Part shown: in pieces, positions 42,655 to 51,771 of the stretch | How positions within the stretch are numbered: position 1 is the stretch's first letter | How the letters are laid out: each line of letters opens with the position of its first letter | From: Micromonospora antibiotica | GTDB lineage: Bacteria > Actinomycetota > Actinomycetes > Mycobacteriales > Micromonosporaceae | Reading direction: 5' to 3' | Assembly: GCF_017599305.1 (NCBI RefSeq) | Contig: NZ_JAGFWR010000005.1 | Coordinates: forward strand, 62,001 to 126,000 | Length of the DNA stretch: 64,000 nt | Notes under the pieces: model-generated | Told to the model about the DNA's origin: nothing | Database searches by the model: none | Seen by the model: only the letters and a program-made list of their open reading frames with translations | Made by a program: the position numbers and the translations under genes

Positions 42655-43749
42655 TCAGTGCCGGTGCAGGGCGGTCCGGATCAGCCGGTTGACCAGCTTG
42701 GGGTACTCCAGGCCGCTGGCCGCCCACATCCGGGGGAACATCGACGTCGGGGTGAACCCGGGCATCGTGTTGATCTCGTTGAGGTAGACGTCCAGGTCGG
42801 GGGTGACGAAGAAGTCGACCCGGGCCAGGCCGGCGCAGTCCAGGGCGGTGAAGGCGCGGGTGGCGTACTCCTGGACCTGACGGGTGACCCGGTCGGGCAG
42901 GCCGGCGGGGACGTCGTACTCGCAGACCTCGTCGGCGAAGAGGTACTTGGCCTCGAAGTCGTACCACTCGCGGTCGCCGACCATCCGCACCTCGGCCAGC
43001 ACGGACGCCTCGGGCGCCCCGCCTGCCTCGCCCTCCAGCACGCCGCACTCGATTTCCCGGCCGACGATCGCGGCCTCGACCAGCACCTTGGTGTCGATCT
43101 CCCGGGCGGTGGCCACGGCGGCATCGAGTTGCGCCCAGTCGTCGACCTTGGTGATGCCGAACGACGAGCCGGCGCGGGACGGCTTGACGAAGACCGGCAG
43201 CCCCAGCCGCTGCTTGTCGGTCTCGCTCAGGGTCATTCCGTTGCGCAGCACCGCGTACGGGCCGACCGGGATGCCCTCGGCGACGCAGAGCTTCTTGGTG
43301 AACTCCTTGTCCATCGCCGCGGCGGAGGCGAAGACGTTCGCGCCGACGTACGGGATGTCGGCCATCTCCAGCATGCCCTGGATGGTGCCGTCCTCGCCGT
43401 ACGCGCCGTGCAGCACCGGGAAGACGACGTCGACGTCGGCGAGTGCCCGGGGACCCTCGGTGGGGTCGAGCACCAGCAGGCCCCCTGCGGTCGGGTCGGT
43501 CCGCAGCACGACCTCGGCCCCGGCCCCGGCGGTGATCTCCGGGAGCTTGCGGGCGCGGATCGCCAACTCGCCCGGGTCCCCGCTGGTCAGCACCCACTGG
43601 CCCTGCCGGGTGATGCCGACCGGCACCACGTCGTACTCGTCGGGGTCGAGCGCGCCGAGCACACTGCCGGCGCTGACGCAGGAGATGCCGTGTTCGGGGC
43701 TGCGGCCGCCGAAGACGATCGCCACGCGGGTCTTGCCTGGGGTGGTCAC
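42655..43749 (-). CDS. ddl: D-alanine--D-alanine ligase
   Basis: Makes the D-Ala-D-Ala dipeptide of peptidoglycan. 364-residue ATP-grasp enzyme: [55 protein letters not shown] (ATP lysine), [18 protein letters not shown], and [32 protein letters not shown] (metal and Ala sites). Starts at a GTG seven bases after GAGGTG. The common neighbour DUF3515 is 25 kb away on the other side of the accessory segment, and gpsA is 5 kb further, so this gene is bracketed by insertions. Confidence 0.96.
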   Translation of the reverse strand: MTTPGKTRVAIVFGGRSPEHGISCVSAGSVLGALDPDEYDVVPVGITRQGQWVLTSGDPGELAIRARKLPEITAGAGAEVVLRTDPTAGGLLVLDPTEGPRALADVDVVFPVLHGAYGEDGTIQGMLEMADIPYVGANVFASAAAMDKEFTKKLCVAEGIPVGPYAVLRNGMTLSETDKQRLGLPVFVKPSRAGSSFGITKVDDWAQLDAAVATAREIDTKVLVEAAIVGREIECGVLEGEAGGAPEASVLAEVRMVGDREWYDFEAKYLFADEVCEYDVPAGLPDRVTRQVQEYATRAFTALDCAGLARVDFFVTPDLDVYLNEINTMPGFTPTSMFPRMWAASGLEYPKLVNRLIRTALHRH

Positions 43750-43899
43750 TCGGGTCACCTCTCGGTACGCGCCTGCGGAGCCGTCAGTTGCGCTCACCCG
43801 ACTGACCTTACTGTGGGTGGCGACACCCCGATGGTGATACCCGGCAGGACGCGAACCGCCCTCGCAAACGGTCATCCACCCCGATACGGTACGTGACGC

Positions 43900-44142
43900 T
43901 CAGCCCGGGTCGGCGGGCAGGACGCGACGGCGACGCCCGACGGCGATCACCTTCACCCGCTGCCGCCCGGCCCGGACCATGCCCAGGGCCATGAACGCCC
44001 CGGCGATCCGGTCGGCCGCCTCCCGACTGTTCGCGCCGACGACCTGGCGGCGGCGCTCGGGGCAGGCCCGTTCGTCGCGCACCTGCGCCTCCACCGGCCG
44101 GACGTCACTGAGCACCACCAGGAACCGCGTCATCGCCGTCAT
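43900..44142 (-). CDS. Hypothetical protein (80 residues)
   Basis: Small basic protein MTAMTRFLVVLSDVRPVEAQVRDERACPERRRQ... with no domain I recognise; the ATG at 44142 is five bases after AGGGG. A later in-frame ATG at 44133 is possible. It lies between ddl and a second XRE module with its own ~180-base divergent spacer. Confidence 0.4.
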   Translation of the reverse strand: MTAMTRFLVVLSDVRPVEAQVRDERACPERRRQVVGANSREAADRIAGAFMALGMVRAGRQRVKVIAVGRRRRVLPADPG

Positions 44143-44389
44143 CAGGCCCCTCACAGTCCGAAGTCCTTTCCAGACGATGGATGGCGGCGGCGGCACGTGG
44201 CGATCGGGAACGGGGGAGTAAACCCGATCGCCACGCGCCTCATCCCCTCCGGTCACTCACCACCGCCGTCGCCACGACAACCGTTGGTGAGGACTCCATT
44301 ACAGATTGACAGGTGGACAGGCGTGAATGCAACTCTCATCGACGTTCTCTCATGCACAAGTTCCCAAAGACATATGCCACCATCGACGT

Positions 44390-45235
44390 ATGGCTCCCAA
44401 GACCGCTCGGGCTCGCCGCCTAGGCATCGCCCTACGCGCCCACCGGGAAGCGGCCGGCCTCACCCTGGAGGCCGCCGCCGACGAGATCAACAGCACCCGC
44501 AGCACCCTCAGCCGCTACGAGAACGCACAGACCCTGGTCAACCCGGCCACCGTCCGCGCGCTGCTCAGCCTCTACGGGGTACGGCCCGAGGAGATCGCCG
44601 CAGCGGTCCAGCTCGCCAAGGACACCCGTAAACCCGGCTGGTGGGTGCCCTACTCACACCTGCTGGACAAACGCACGATCGACTTCATCGCGCTGGAGGC
44701 CGAGGCCACCGCGATCGCCAACTTCGAACCCTCGATCGTGCCCGGCCTGCTCCAGACCGCCGACTACATCCGGGGCGTGATGCGGGGCGGGCCGCACACC
44801 CTCACCGACGACCAGGTCGAGCAGCGGGTCAAGCTCCGGCTGGACCGGCAGCAACGGATCACCGCCGCCGAACCCCCGATCTTCGACGCGATCATCGACG
44901 AGGGCGCGCTGCTGCGTCCCGTCGGCGACCGCACGGTGATGGAGGCGCAGCTGAGCCACCTGCTCAAGACGGCGGAGCTGCCGAACGTCACCGTCCAGGT
45001 GATCCCGCTCTCCGCCGGCTACCACCGGGGCACCCGGGGCTCACTGCACATCCTGGAGTTCGCCGACCCCGAGGACCCGCTGATCGCCTCGGTGGAGACC
45101 GTGGCCGGTCAGATGGTCCTGGACCGGCCGGGTGACCTGCGGACCTGCACCAAGATCATGGAACATCTGCGGACCGTCGCGCTCAGCCCGGCGGACAGCC
45201 GCGACCGACTGCTGCAACTGATGAAGGGACGGTAG
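44390..45235 (+). CDS. XRE-family regulator with DUF5753 domain
   Basis: 281-residue regulator: helix-turn-helix RRLGIALRAHREAAGLTLEAAADEINSTRSTLSRYENAQTLVNPATVRALLSLYGV, then DUF5753 (EPSIVPGLLQTADYIRGVMRG, LLRPVGDRTVMEAQLSHLL, VTVQVIPLSAGYHRGTRGSLHILEF). A second module of the type at 38.9-40.2 kb, on the other strand and clearly diverged. ATG at 44390; the DUF397 partner starts 7 bases after its stop. Confidence 0.9.
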   Translation: MAPKTARARRLGIALRAHREAAGLTLEAAADEINSTRSTLSRYENAQTLVNPATVRALLSLYGVRPEEIAAAVQLAKDTRKPGWWVPYSHLLDKRTIDFIALEAEATAIANFEPSIVPGLLQTADYIRGVMRGGPHTLTDDQVEQRVKLRLDRQQRITAAEPPIFDAIIDEGALLRPVGDRTVMEAQLSHLLKTAELPNVTVQVIPLSAGYHRGTRGSLHILEFADPEDPLIASVETVAGQMVLDRPGDLRTCTKIMEHLRTVALSPADSRDRLLQLMKGR

Positions 45236-45242
45236 GAGACCG

Positions 45243-45452
45243 ATGACACCGACGATCGGCGTGGCCCTGTCCGGGGCCGCCTGGCGCAAGAGCAGCCACA
45301 GCGGGGACGAGGGGGCCTGCGTCGAGCTGGCGTCACTGCCGGGCCGGGTCGCGATCCGCGACTCCAAGGACCCGGGCGGCCCGGTGCTGCTCTTCCCACC
45401 CACGGCCTGGGCCGCCTTCGCCACCGCCCCGCCGGCCCCACAGCGCCACTGA
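45243..45452 (+). CDS. DUF397-domain protein
   Basis: 69-residue partner of the upstream regulator: AAWRKSSHSGDEGACVELASL, AIRDSKDPGGPVLLFPPTAWAAF. Slightly longer N-terminus than the two copies at 39 kb. Ends before a strong hairpin. Confidence 0.9.
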   Translation: MTPTIGVALSGAAWRKSSHSGDEGACVELASLPGRVAIRDSKDPGGPVLLFPPTAWAAFATAPPAPQRH

Positions 45453-45459
45453 CCCGGCA

Positions 45460-45490
45460 CCGCCCCCGCACCGAAGCGGTGCGGGGGCGG
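45460..45490. terminator. Bidirectional terminator hairpin
   Basis: Perfect 14-bp stem (45460-45473 with 45477-45490), loop AAG, between the DUF397 gene and the opposing ROK gene. Confidence 0.85.
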
Positions 45491-45495
45491 ACGGG

Positions 45496-46548
45496 TCAGT
45501 CGATCAGGGCGGCAGGTGGGGCGGCGGCAGGACGGACCGCCTCGGCCGCGGCGATGGCCACCCCACGCGCCCCGGCCATGTCCCGGTCCGGGACCAGGGC
45601 GAAGGTGACCAGCGCGGCCTGCTCCGCCCGGAGCACCGTGTGCGCCCGGACGGTGTCGAGGAACCAGTCGCGGAACTCCGGCGTCGCCTCCACCACCCCA
45701 CCACCGACGAAGTACGCGTGCGGGTCGGCGAAGTTGGCGGCGATGGTGAACAACCGGCCGAGTGCCGCCGCCTGCTGGGCGAAGACCTCCCGGGCCAGCG
45801 GATCACCGCGCTCGGCGTACCCCCGTAGCAGCCTGGCGGCACGCTCGGGCGGCTCCTGCGCCAACGGATGCTCCGGCTGCCGGGACAGCCGGTACGGCAG
45901 CAGGTTGCGGCCGATCGCGGTTAGCGAGGCGACGCTCTCCGCGTCCCCGACGAAGCCGCAGGCGCACCGCGGTTCGGGTTGACCGGGGGCGAGCAGCCCG
46001 GCCAGCGGGATGTGCACGTGGCCGAACTCCCCGGCCATCCCGGCCGCGCCGGTGACCACCCGGCCGTCGATCACCAGCCCGCCGCCGAGACCGGTGCCGA
46101 CGATCGCCGCGACCGACGACCGGGTCGCCGCCTCGGCTCCGAAGTGGACGTGGTGGGCGTAGAGCGCGGCGGCGTTGCCGTCGTTGTGATAGATCACCGG
46201 CAGGCCGAGACGTCGCTCCAGCGCCCCCCGCACGTCGAACCCGTGCCAGGCGGGCTGGGCGAAGTTCGTCGACCCCCGGGACGAGATGACGCCGGTGGCG
46301 CTGGCCGGCCCCGGGGTGTCCAACCCCACCGCCCGGACCTGCTCGCGGGGCACACCGGTATGGGCCAGCACCCCGTCGAACGCGTGGGCCAGCGCCTCGA
46401 TCGCCACCTGCGGCCCCGCGGTCACCTCGCTGGGGGTCTCCACCAGCCCGTCGACCAGGAACCGGCCGTCCAGGCGGAGCACGGTGGCGTTGTTGCTGGT
46501 GCCACCGTTGTCGAGGCCGACCACCACCGGCACGTCCACGCCGACCAT
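45496..46548 (-). CDS. ROK-family sugar kinase or regulator-like protein
   Basis: 350-residue ROK protein. The ATP-binding phosphate-1 motif GLDNGGTSNNATVL opens the protein; AVGLDTPGPA and the sugar-binding HNDGNAAALYAHHVHFG follow; the phosphate-2 region is VGTGLGGGLVIDGRVVTGAAGMAGEFGHVHIP. The ROK zinc motif is normally CxCGxxGCxE; here it reads CACGFVGDAES, without the third cysteine, so zinc binding is doubtful. No DNA-binding domain, so a kinase is favoured over a repressor; substrate unknown. GTG/ATG start at 46548. Confidence 0.85.
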   Translation of the reverse strand: MVGVDVPVVVGLDNGGTSNNATVLRLDGRFLVDGLVETPSEVTAGPQVAIEALAHAFDGVLAHTGVPREQVRAVGLDTPGPASATGVISSRGSTNFAQPAWHGFDVRGALERRLGLPVIYHNDGNAAALYAHHVHFGAEAATRSSVAAIVGTGLGGGLVIDGRVVTGAAGMAGEFGHVHIPLAGLLAPGQPEPRCACGFVGDAESVASLTAIGRNLLPYRLSRQPEHPLAQEPPERAARLLRGYAERGDPLAREVFAQQAAALGRLFTIAANFADPHAYFVGGGVVEATPEFRDWFLDTVRAHTVLRAEQAALVTFALVPDRDMAGARGVAIAAAEAVRPAAAPPAALID

Positions 46549-46717
46549 CCGCCACCTCCAGCTGGGCCTGCTGCGAGATTAGTTCCCGTTCCCGCCGCCC
46601 GTCACGCCCCCGACCGGGGCGAACCCGCCGTCGGGTCGCCCCGGTCGGACCCGACGGGCCGTTCGACCTCGAAGCGGTCGTCGGCGTCGAAGAGCACCCG
46701 GTCGGCGGCGGGGCCGC

Positions 46718-47509
46718 TCAGTCCGGGCGGCGGGCGAGGACCCCGGTGGCCTCCCACTCCTCGGCGCGCAGCACAGTCGGCAGCAGACCCAGCCCGGTCA
46801 TCGCCTCACACAACGCCCCGGCCTGCCCGGCGCTGACCTCCACCACCAGGTGACCGCCGGGCCGCAGCCAGTCGACCGCACCGGCCGCCACCCGACGCAA
46901 CACGGCCAGCCCGTCGCTGCCGCCGTCCAACGCCACCGACGCCTCGTGCAGCCGTGCCTCCGCCGGCATCAGAGCCACCGCCGGGGTGGGCACATAGGGG
47001 GCGTTGGCGACCACCACGTCCAACCGGCCCCGCCACTGAAGCGGCAGCGGGTCGTACAGGTCGCCCTGCACGACGGTGACGTCCCGGCCGGCCAGGTTAC
47101 GGCGGGCGCAGGCCACGGCGGCCGGGTCCACGTCGACGGCGGCGAGCCAGCGGGGGGCGAGCCGGTCGACCAGCGCGACGCTGATCGCGCCCGAGCCGCA
47201 ACAGAGGTCGACCAGCGCCGGGGCCGGCCCGGCGACCGACACGGCGGCTTCCACCAGCAGCGCGGTCCGGGCCCGGGGTACGAACACCCCCGGGTCGACG
47301 GCGACCCGACGGCCACAGAACTCGGCCCAGCCGAGCAGGTGTTCCAACGGTTCACCGGCGACCCGCCGGTCGGTCAGGGCGGTCAACACCTGCGGCGAGT
47401 CGGCGGCGGAGACGAGCAGCGTCGCCTCGTCCTCGGCATAGACGCAGCCGGCGGCGCGCAGCCGGGCGACGAGGGCGGCGTGATCGTGGGGGAACAGGTC
47501 GGATGCCAT
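46718..47509 (-). CDS. PrmC/HemK-like protein-(glutamine-N5) methyltransferase paralogue
   Basis: 263-residue SAM methyltransferase. N-terminal helical domain (TALTDRRVAGEPLEHLLGWAEFCGRRVAV), FVPRART, SAM-binding LVDLCCGSGAISVAL, and the active site NAPYVPTP, which replaces canonical NPPY by NAPY. Actinobacteria carry a separate, canonical prmC near prfA, so this copy may be a paralogue with another substrate. Its 5' leader contains alternative RNA hairpins (see below). The ATG at 47509 is preceded by AAAGG. Confidence 0.8.
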   Translation of the reverse strand: MASDLFPHDHAALVARLRAAGCVYAEDEATLLVSAADSPQVLTALTDRRVAGEPLEHLLGWAEFCGRRVAVDPGVFVPRARTALLVEAAVSVAGPAPALVDLCCGSGAISVALVDRLAPRWLAAVDVDPAAVACARRNLAGRDVTVVQGDLYDPLPLQWRGRLDVVVANAPYVPTPAVALMPAEARLHEASVALDGGSDGLAVLRRVAAGAVDWLRPGGHLVVEVSAGQAGALCEAMTGLGLLPTVLRAEEWEATGVLARRPD

Positions 47510-47522
47510 GGTGATGCCTTTC

Positions 47523-47641
47523 GGGAGCGCACGTCGGCGCTCCCACCGTCGCTACCGCAGCGACGGGGACTCGACGGGGAGCGCCGGTCCTGACGTCTGG
47601 TGGATCGGACTCACCTCCTCCGGTCGGGGCCCGTACGGGCC
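47523..47641 (-). promoter_or_regulatory. Attenuator-like RNA leader upstream of the PrmC paralogue
   Basis: Reading leftward, the transcript meets segment D (47577-47585), a hairpin C (47546-47553 pairing with 47559-47566), segment B (47536-47544) and segment A (47523-47530). B pairs perfectly with D, enclosing C, and also with A, but not both at once. The A:B hairpin ends 13 bases before the ATG. A 20-residue frame (GTG at 47614, TAG at 47552-47554) lies over D and into C, but its GGAGGAG is only two bases from the GTG. A 14-bp palindrome at 47628-47641 precedes it. Translational or transcriptional attenuation is inference. Confidence 0.5.
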
Positions 47642-47645
47642 GGCA

Positions 47646-48806
47646 TCACGATAGCGGACCGGCCGCCCCCGCGCTGTCCAGTGCGGCGGCCACGTCGGCG
47701 ACCAGATCGGCGGTGTCCTCCACCCCGCAGGAGAGCCGGACGAAGCCGGGGGCCGTGTCGTCGCCCCACTGCGCCCGCCGGTCGGCGCTGGTGTGCAGGC
47801 CGCCGAACGAGGTCGCGGCGGTGACCAGCCGGGACGCGACGATGAACCGGGCCACCCGGTCGGCGTCCCCGAGGTCGAACGAGAGCACCCCGGGCATCCG
47901 TCGCAGCTGCCGCGACGCCACCGGGTACGCCGGGTCCCCCGGGCGGCCCGGCCAGCGCAGCCCGGTCACGTCGGCCCGGCCGGCGAGCAGCCCGACCAGT
48001 GCCGCCGCGTTGGCGGACTGCCGGGCCAACCGCAGGTCGAGGGTGGCCAGCGACCGGTGGGCCAGCCAGGCGTCGAACGCCCCGGGCACCGCACCGGTGG
48101 TGGTCCGCCACCCGGTCACCGTCTCCAGCAGTTGCGCCGACCGGGAGGCCACGTAGCCCAGCAGCAGGTCCGAGTGGCCGGTCAGCGCCTTGGTGCCGGA
48201 GGCGACCACCAGGTCGGCTCCCAGGTCCAGCGGGCGCTGCCCGAGCGGGGTGGCGGTGGTGTTGTCCACCGCGACCAGCGCGCCGGCCGCGTGCGCCGCG
48301 TCGGCCACGGCGGCGATGTCGACCACGTCCAGGCCCGGGTTCGCCGGGGTCTCCAGCAGCACCAGCCGCACCCCGTCGAACGACGGGTACGGCCCGGCGG
48401 TGGGCACGAAGCTGACCCGTACCCCCATCCCGGCGAGGGTGTCGGTGGCGAACGCCCGGACGGGGAAGTAGCCGTCGGCGGGCAGCAGCACCGTGTCGCC
48501 GGGGCGCAGCACCGCCAGCAGCATTCCGGTGATGGCGGCCTGCCCGGAGGCGAAGACCCGGCAGTCGCCCCCTTCCAGCTCCCCGATGGCCGTCTCCAGC
48601 AGCCGGCGGGTCGGGTTGTCCGGGCGGCCGTAGCCGTTCGACGCCCCGGCCGGCCCCTGCCACGGGTCGAGGTGGTAGGGCGCGGCGAACACCGGGCCGG
48701 GCAGGAACGGCTGCCCCGGTGCCGGCTCCGGCAGCCCGGCGTGCACGCACCGGGTCCCGTCGTGCCAGTGTCCCTGCTCCCCCGGTGGGACCGACTGGCC
48801 GCTCAC
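47646..48806 (-). CDS. Cystathionine gamma-lyase-like PLP enzyme
   Basis: Cys/Met-metabolism PLP-dependent enzyme of 386 residues (transsulfuration family). [89 protein letters not shown] (Schiff-base lysine in [11 protein letters not shown]) and late [12 protein letters not shown] are landmarks. Whether it is a gamma-lyase or a gamma-synthase is not fixed by sequence. GTG start overlaps the gpsA stop by four bases (GTGA), so it is coupled to the upstream gpsA, an unusual pairing. Confidence 0.88.
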   Translation of the reverse strand: MSGQSVPPGEQGHWHDGTRCVHAGLPEPAPGQPFLPGPVFAAPYHLDPWQGPAGASNGYGRPDNPTRRLLETAIGELEGGDCRVFASGQAAITGMLLAVLRPGDTVLLPADGYFPVRAFATDTLAGMGVRVSFVPTAGPYPSFDGVRLVLLETPANPGLDVVDIAAVADAAHAAGALVAVDNTTATPLGQRPLDLGADLVVASGTKALTGHSDLLLGYVASRSAQLLETVTGWRTTTGAVPGAFDAWLAHRSLATLDLRLARQSANAAALVGLLAGRADVTGLRWPGRPGDPAYPVASRQLRRMPGVLSFDLGDADRVARFIVASRLVTAATSFGGLHTSADRRAQWGDDTAPGFVRLSCGVEDTADLVADVAAALDSAGAAGPLS

Positions 48807-49810
48807 TCGTACGACTCCGGCTTGGCGGTACGGCTCATCAGGGTGTCCACTGCCAGCCTCGGGTCCATCCCCTCGTGGCAGATCCGTTCGATCTGCTCGG
48901 TGATCGGCATCTCCACCCCGTGCGCGCGGGCCAGGTCCCGGATCGCCAGGCAGCTCTTCACGCCCTCGGCGGTCTGTCGGGTGGCCGCCTGCGCCTGCTC
49001 CAGGGTCTCCCCCCGGCCCAGGTGCTCGCCGAAGGTGCGGTTGCGGGCCAACGGCGACGAGCAGGACGCTACCAGGTCACCCATGCCGGCCAGGCCGGCG
49101 AAGGTGATCGGGTCGGCGCCGAGCGCCACGCCCAGGCGGGCGGTCTCGGCCAGCCCCCGGGTCATCAGCATCGCCCGGGTGTTGTCGCCGAAGCCCATCG
49201 CGGTGGCGATCCCGTAGGACAGGGCGATCACGTTCTTGACCGCCCCGCCCAGCTCGCAGCCGATCACGTCGTCGTTGGTGTAGGGCCGGAAGTACGGGGT
49301 GCGGATCGACTGCTGCACCAGTTCGGTGCGGCGGGCGTCGGTGCCGGCGACCACCGTCGCCGCCGGCTGCTCGACGGCGATCTCGGGGGCCAGGTTGGGG
49401 CCGGAGACGACCACCACCCGGTCGGCGGTGACCCGGGCGGTCTCCACGATCACCTCGCTCATCCGCCGGGTGGTGCCCAGCTCGATCCCCTTCATCAGGG
49501 AGACGAGGGTGGCGTCCGGGGCGAGGTGACCGGCCCACTCGGCGAGGTTGCCGCGCAGCGTCTGCGACGGCACCGACAGCACCACCAGCTCCGCGCCGGA
49601 GATCGCCTTGGCCGCGTCGCCGGTCGCGGTGACCCGGTCGGGCAGCCGCAGCTCCGGCAGGTAGTCGGGGTTGCGCCGGTGGGTGCGGATCGCCTCGACG
49701 ACCTGTTCCCGCCGGGCCAGGATGGTCACCTCCCGACCGGCGTCGGCGAGGATCTTGGCGAACGCCGTCCCCCAGGAACCCGCCCCCAGCACCGCCACGT
49801 GGCCACTCAC
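48803..49810 (-). CDS. gpsA: Glycerol-3-phosphate dehydrogenase [NAD(P)+]
   Basis: Provides sn-glycerol-3-phosphate for phospholipids; 335 residues. [22 protein letters not shown] (NAD), [52 protein letters not shown] (catalytic lysine), [11 protein letters not shown] and [11 protein letters not shown] are all present. GTG seven bases after GGGAGG. Head of the plsC-gpsA-type lipid pair with the acyltransferase 108 bases upstream. Confidence 0.95.
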   Translation of the reverse strand: MSGHVAVLGAGSWGTAFAKILADAGREVTILARREQVVEAIRTHRRNPDYLPELRLPDRVTATGDAAKAISGAELVVLSVPSQTLRGNLAEWAGHLAPDATLVSLMKGIELGTTRRMSEVIVETARVTADRVVVVSGPNLAPEIAVEQPAATVVAGTDARRTELVQQSIRTPYFRPYTNDDVIGCELGGAVKNVIALSYGIATAMGFGDNTRAMLMTRGLAETARLGVALGADPITFAGLAGMGDLVASCSSPLARNRTFGEHLGRGETLEQAQAATRQTAEGVKSCLAIRDLARAHGVEMPITEQIERICHEGMDPRLAVDTLMSRTAKPESYE

Positions 49811-49918
49811 GCCGTCGCCTCCCCACCGTCGGTGACGCCGTACGCCCACGCGCCGGTCCGCCCGGTCCGTCCGCTCATGCCCCTGCCGTCCGTGCGTCGC
49901 GCCGGTCGATCCACTCGC

Positions 49919-50644
49919 TCATTCGGTCACCTCGGGAGTACGCGGACTGACGGGACGTTCCCACAGCGGCGGCGGTGTCCCGCCCCGGATGCCGGCGAGC
50001 AGGTCACGCAGGGTCAACATGATCTGGTCGGTCATCTCCTCCAGCACCACCCGGCCGGGGGTGGCCCCCGCCCACCGGCTCAGGTCGACCGGCGGACCGG
50101 CTACCACCGTCACCGGGGTCCGGGGCCGCAACCCCACCCGGCGGGTACGCGGGTCGAAGAGCCGTTCCGGGCCCCACAGCGCGACCGGGATGACCGGTGC
50201 GCCGGTGGCCAGGGCCAGCCGGGCCGCGCCGGTCTTGCCCCGCATCGGCCACAGCTGCGGCTCCCGGGTGATGGTGCCCTCCGGGTAGATGACCACCGCG
50301 CCGCCCGCGTCCAGCGCGGCGACCAGCCGGTCCAACGACTTGACCGCGACGGACGTCTCCCGTTCCACCGGGATCTGCCGGCAGCGGTGCAGGATCCAGC
50401 CGACCACCGGGACCCGGAACACGCTGGCCTTGCCGAGGAACTGCGGCCACCGGCCGGCGTCGTAGATGAAGTGCGCGCAGACCAGCGGATCGGTGTGCGA
50501 GAGGTGGTTGGGGACGATGATGACGCCCCCCGGACGGCGCAGCTCCTCGGCCCCGTGCCAGGTGCGTCGGGTCCAGGCCAGCATCACGGGCTTGACCAGC
50601 GCCACGGCGAACCGTCGCCAGAAACCCAGCCTGCGCCGTGTCAC
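49919..50644 (-). CDS. 1-acyl-sn-glycerol-3-phosphate acyltransferase (PlsC family)
   Basis: Lysophosphatidate acyltransferase-like membrane enzyme, 241 residues. The catalytic HX4D box is NHLSHTD, followed by the acceptor motif VVIYPEGT and the hydrophobic N-terminal anchor FWRRFAVALVKPVMLAWTR. GTG at 50644 follows GGAGGCAGG; an upstream extension of ~74 codons is unlikely as it runs through the divergent cofC promoter. Works with gpsA in phospholipid synthesis. Confidence 0.9.
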   Translation of the reverse strand: MTRRRLGFWRRFAVALVKPVMLAWTRRTWHGAEELRRPGGVIIVPNHLSHTDPLVCAHFIYDAGRWPQFLGKASVFRVPVVGWILHRCRQIPVERETSVAVKSLDRLVAALDAGGAVVIYPEGTITREPQLWPMRGKTGAARLALATGAPVIPVALWGPERLFDPRTRRVGLRPRTPVTVVAGPPVDLSRWAGATPGRVVLEEMTDQIMLTLRDLLAGIRGGTPPPLWERPVSPRTPEVTE

Positions 50645-50773
50645 CCCTGCCTCCTCGTCACCCCGCCCGCGCGCCGCACCCCCACCGTTGCGGCCCGCAG
50701 CGGAAATCATGCCTGCTCGTCCCCGGTACGGCCAGTGAGGGGTACCGCCGTCGGCGCTGGCAGGATTGTCGAC

Positions 50774-51457
50774 GTGGGCCAGGCGAGGTGGGTGGTGGTG
50801 GTACCGGTGAAGCGGCTCCGTGCGGCCAAGAGCCGACTGCGGGGGGCGCTGCCGGGCGTACCCCACGAGGAGCTGGCGCTGGCGTTGGCGGCCGACACGG
50901 TCGGCGCGGCGCTGGCCTGCCCGGCGGTCGCCGAGGTGCTGGTGGTCACCGCCGACCCGCAGGTGGCGGCGGCGGTCGGCGCGGCGGGCGCCCGGGTGGT
51001 GCCGGACCGCCCGGATTCCGGGCTGAACGCCGCCCTACGACACGGCGTCGACGTGGCGGTCACCGACGGTGACGACCCCGCCGGAGGTGGGTGCGGGACC
51101 TGGGTGGCGGCGCTCACCGCGGACCTGCCGGCGCTGCGCCCGGCCGAGCTGGCCGCCGCACTGCACGCGGTCGGCACCGGCCCGGCGGGGGTACGCCGGT
51201 TCGTCTCCGACGCCCCCGGCACCGGCACCACGCTGCTCGCCGCGCCCCCCGGGGTGCCACTGGACCCCCGGTTCGGGGTCGACTCGGCCGCCGCCCACCT
51301 GACCTCCGGGGCGGTGCCGCTGCCGGGCGGTTGGCCGAGCCTGCGGCGCGACGTCGACACCGCCGCCGACCTGGCCGACGCGGCCCGGCTCGGCCTCGGC
51401 CCGGCCACCGGCGCGCTGACCGGCGTCGTCCCGGCGGGTCCCGGCCGGCCCGACTGA
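50774..51457 (+). CDS. fbiD: 2-phospho-L-lactate/PEP guanylyltransferase (CofC/FbiD)
   Basis: Makes the GDP-activated lactate or dehydro-lactate precursor of coenzyme F420. 227-residue nucleotidyltransferase: VVVVPVKRLRAAKSRLRGAL, VVTADPQVAAA, LTADLPALRPAEL and FGVDSAAAHL (family FGxxSxxxH). GTG start, AGG-rich region before. Divergent from plsC; gpsA-plsC//cofC-ppk is the mycobacterial order (Rv2982c-Rv2984). Other F420 genes are elsewhere. Confidence 0.92.
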   Translation: MGQARWVVVVPVKRLRAAKSRLRGALPGVPHEELALALAADTVGAALACPAVAEVLVVTADPQVAAAVGAAGARVVPDRPDSGLNAALRHGVDVAVTDGDDPAGGGCGTWVAALTADLPALRPAELAAALHAVGTGPAGVRRFVSDAPGTGTTLLAAPPGVPLDPRFGVDSAAAHLTSGAVPLPGGWPSLRRDVDTAADLADAARLGLGPATGALTGVVPAGPGRPD

Positions 51458-51519
51458 ACCGGCCGGCGGCCCCGGACCGACCACCCACCCCGGCGACACC
51501 ACAGGTGTACGGTGCTGAC

Positions 51520-51717
51520 ATGCAGGGCACCGTGGCGACCTTCGACGCGCAGACCCGCACCGGCGTGCTGCTCCTCGACGACGGCACCGAGCTGCCCTTC
51601 CCGGCCCGCGCCTTCGACGCCTCCGGGCTGCGCCTGCTCCGCCTCGGCCAACGGCTCCGGGTGGAAACCGGTCCGGACGGCGGGGTCGTCCGGGTGACAT
51701 TGCCGACGATGGCCTGA
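51520..51717 (+). CDS. Small OB-fold, cold-shock-like protein
   Basis: 65 residues (MQGTVATFDAQTRTGVLLLDDG...LRLGQRLRVETGPDGGVVRVTLP): a beta-barrel of the cold-shock-domain type, but without the aromatic RNP1/RNP2 residues needed for nucleic-acid stacking. It is found at this place, between cofC and ppk, in Micromonospora and related genomes as far as I recall. Function unknown. Confidence 0.7.
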   Translation: MQGTVATFDAQTRTGVLLLDDGTELPFPARAFDASGLRLLRLGQRLRVETGPDGGVVRVTLPTMA

Positions 51718-51771
51718 ACAACCCGGCCCAAGTTCATTTTGCGTTAACCGTAATCGGGTGATTATGAGCGG

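Noticed and set aside
46595..46717. Small peptide frame (VLFDADDRFEVERPVGSD) after the PrmC-like gene
   Set aside because: Only a GTG without ribosome-binding site and no coupling; likely untranslated 3' sequence.
47552..47614. Leader peptide gene (20 residues) upstream of the PrmC-like gene
   Set aside because: GGAGGAG is only two bases from the GTG; kept as a suggestion within the leader feature, not as a gene.
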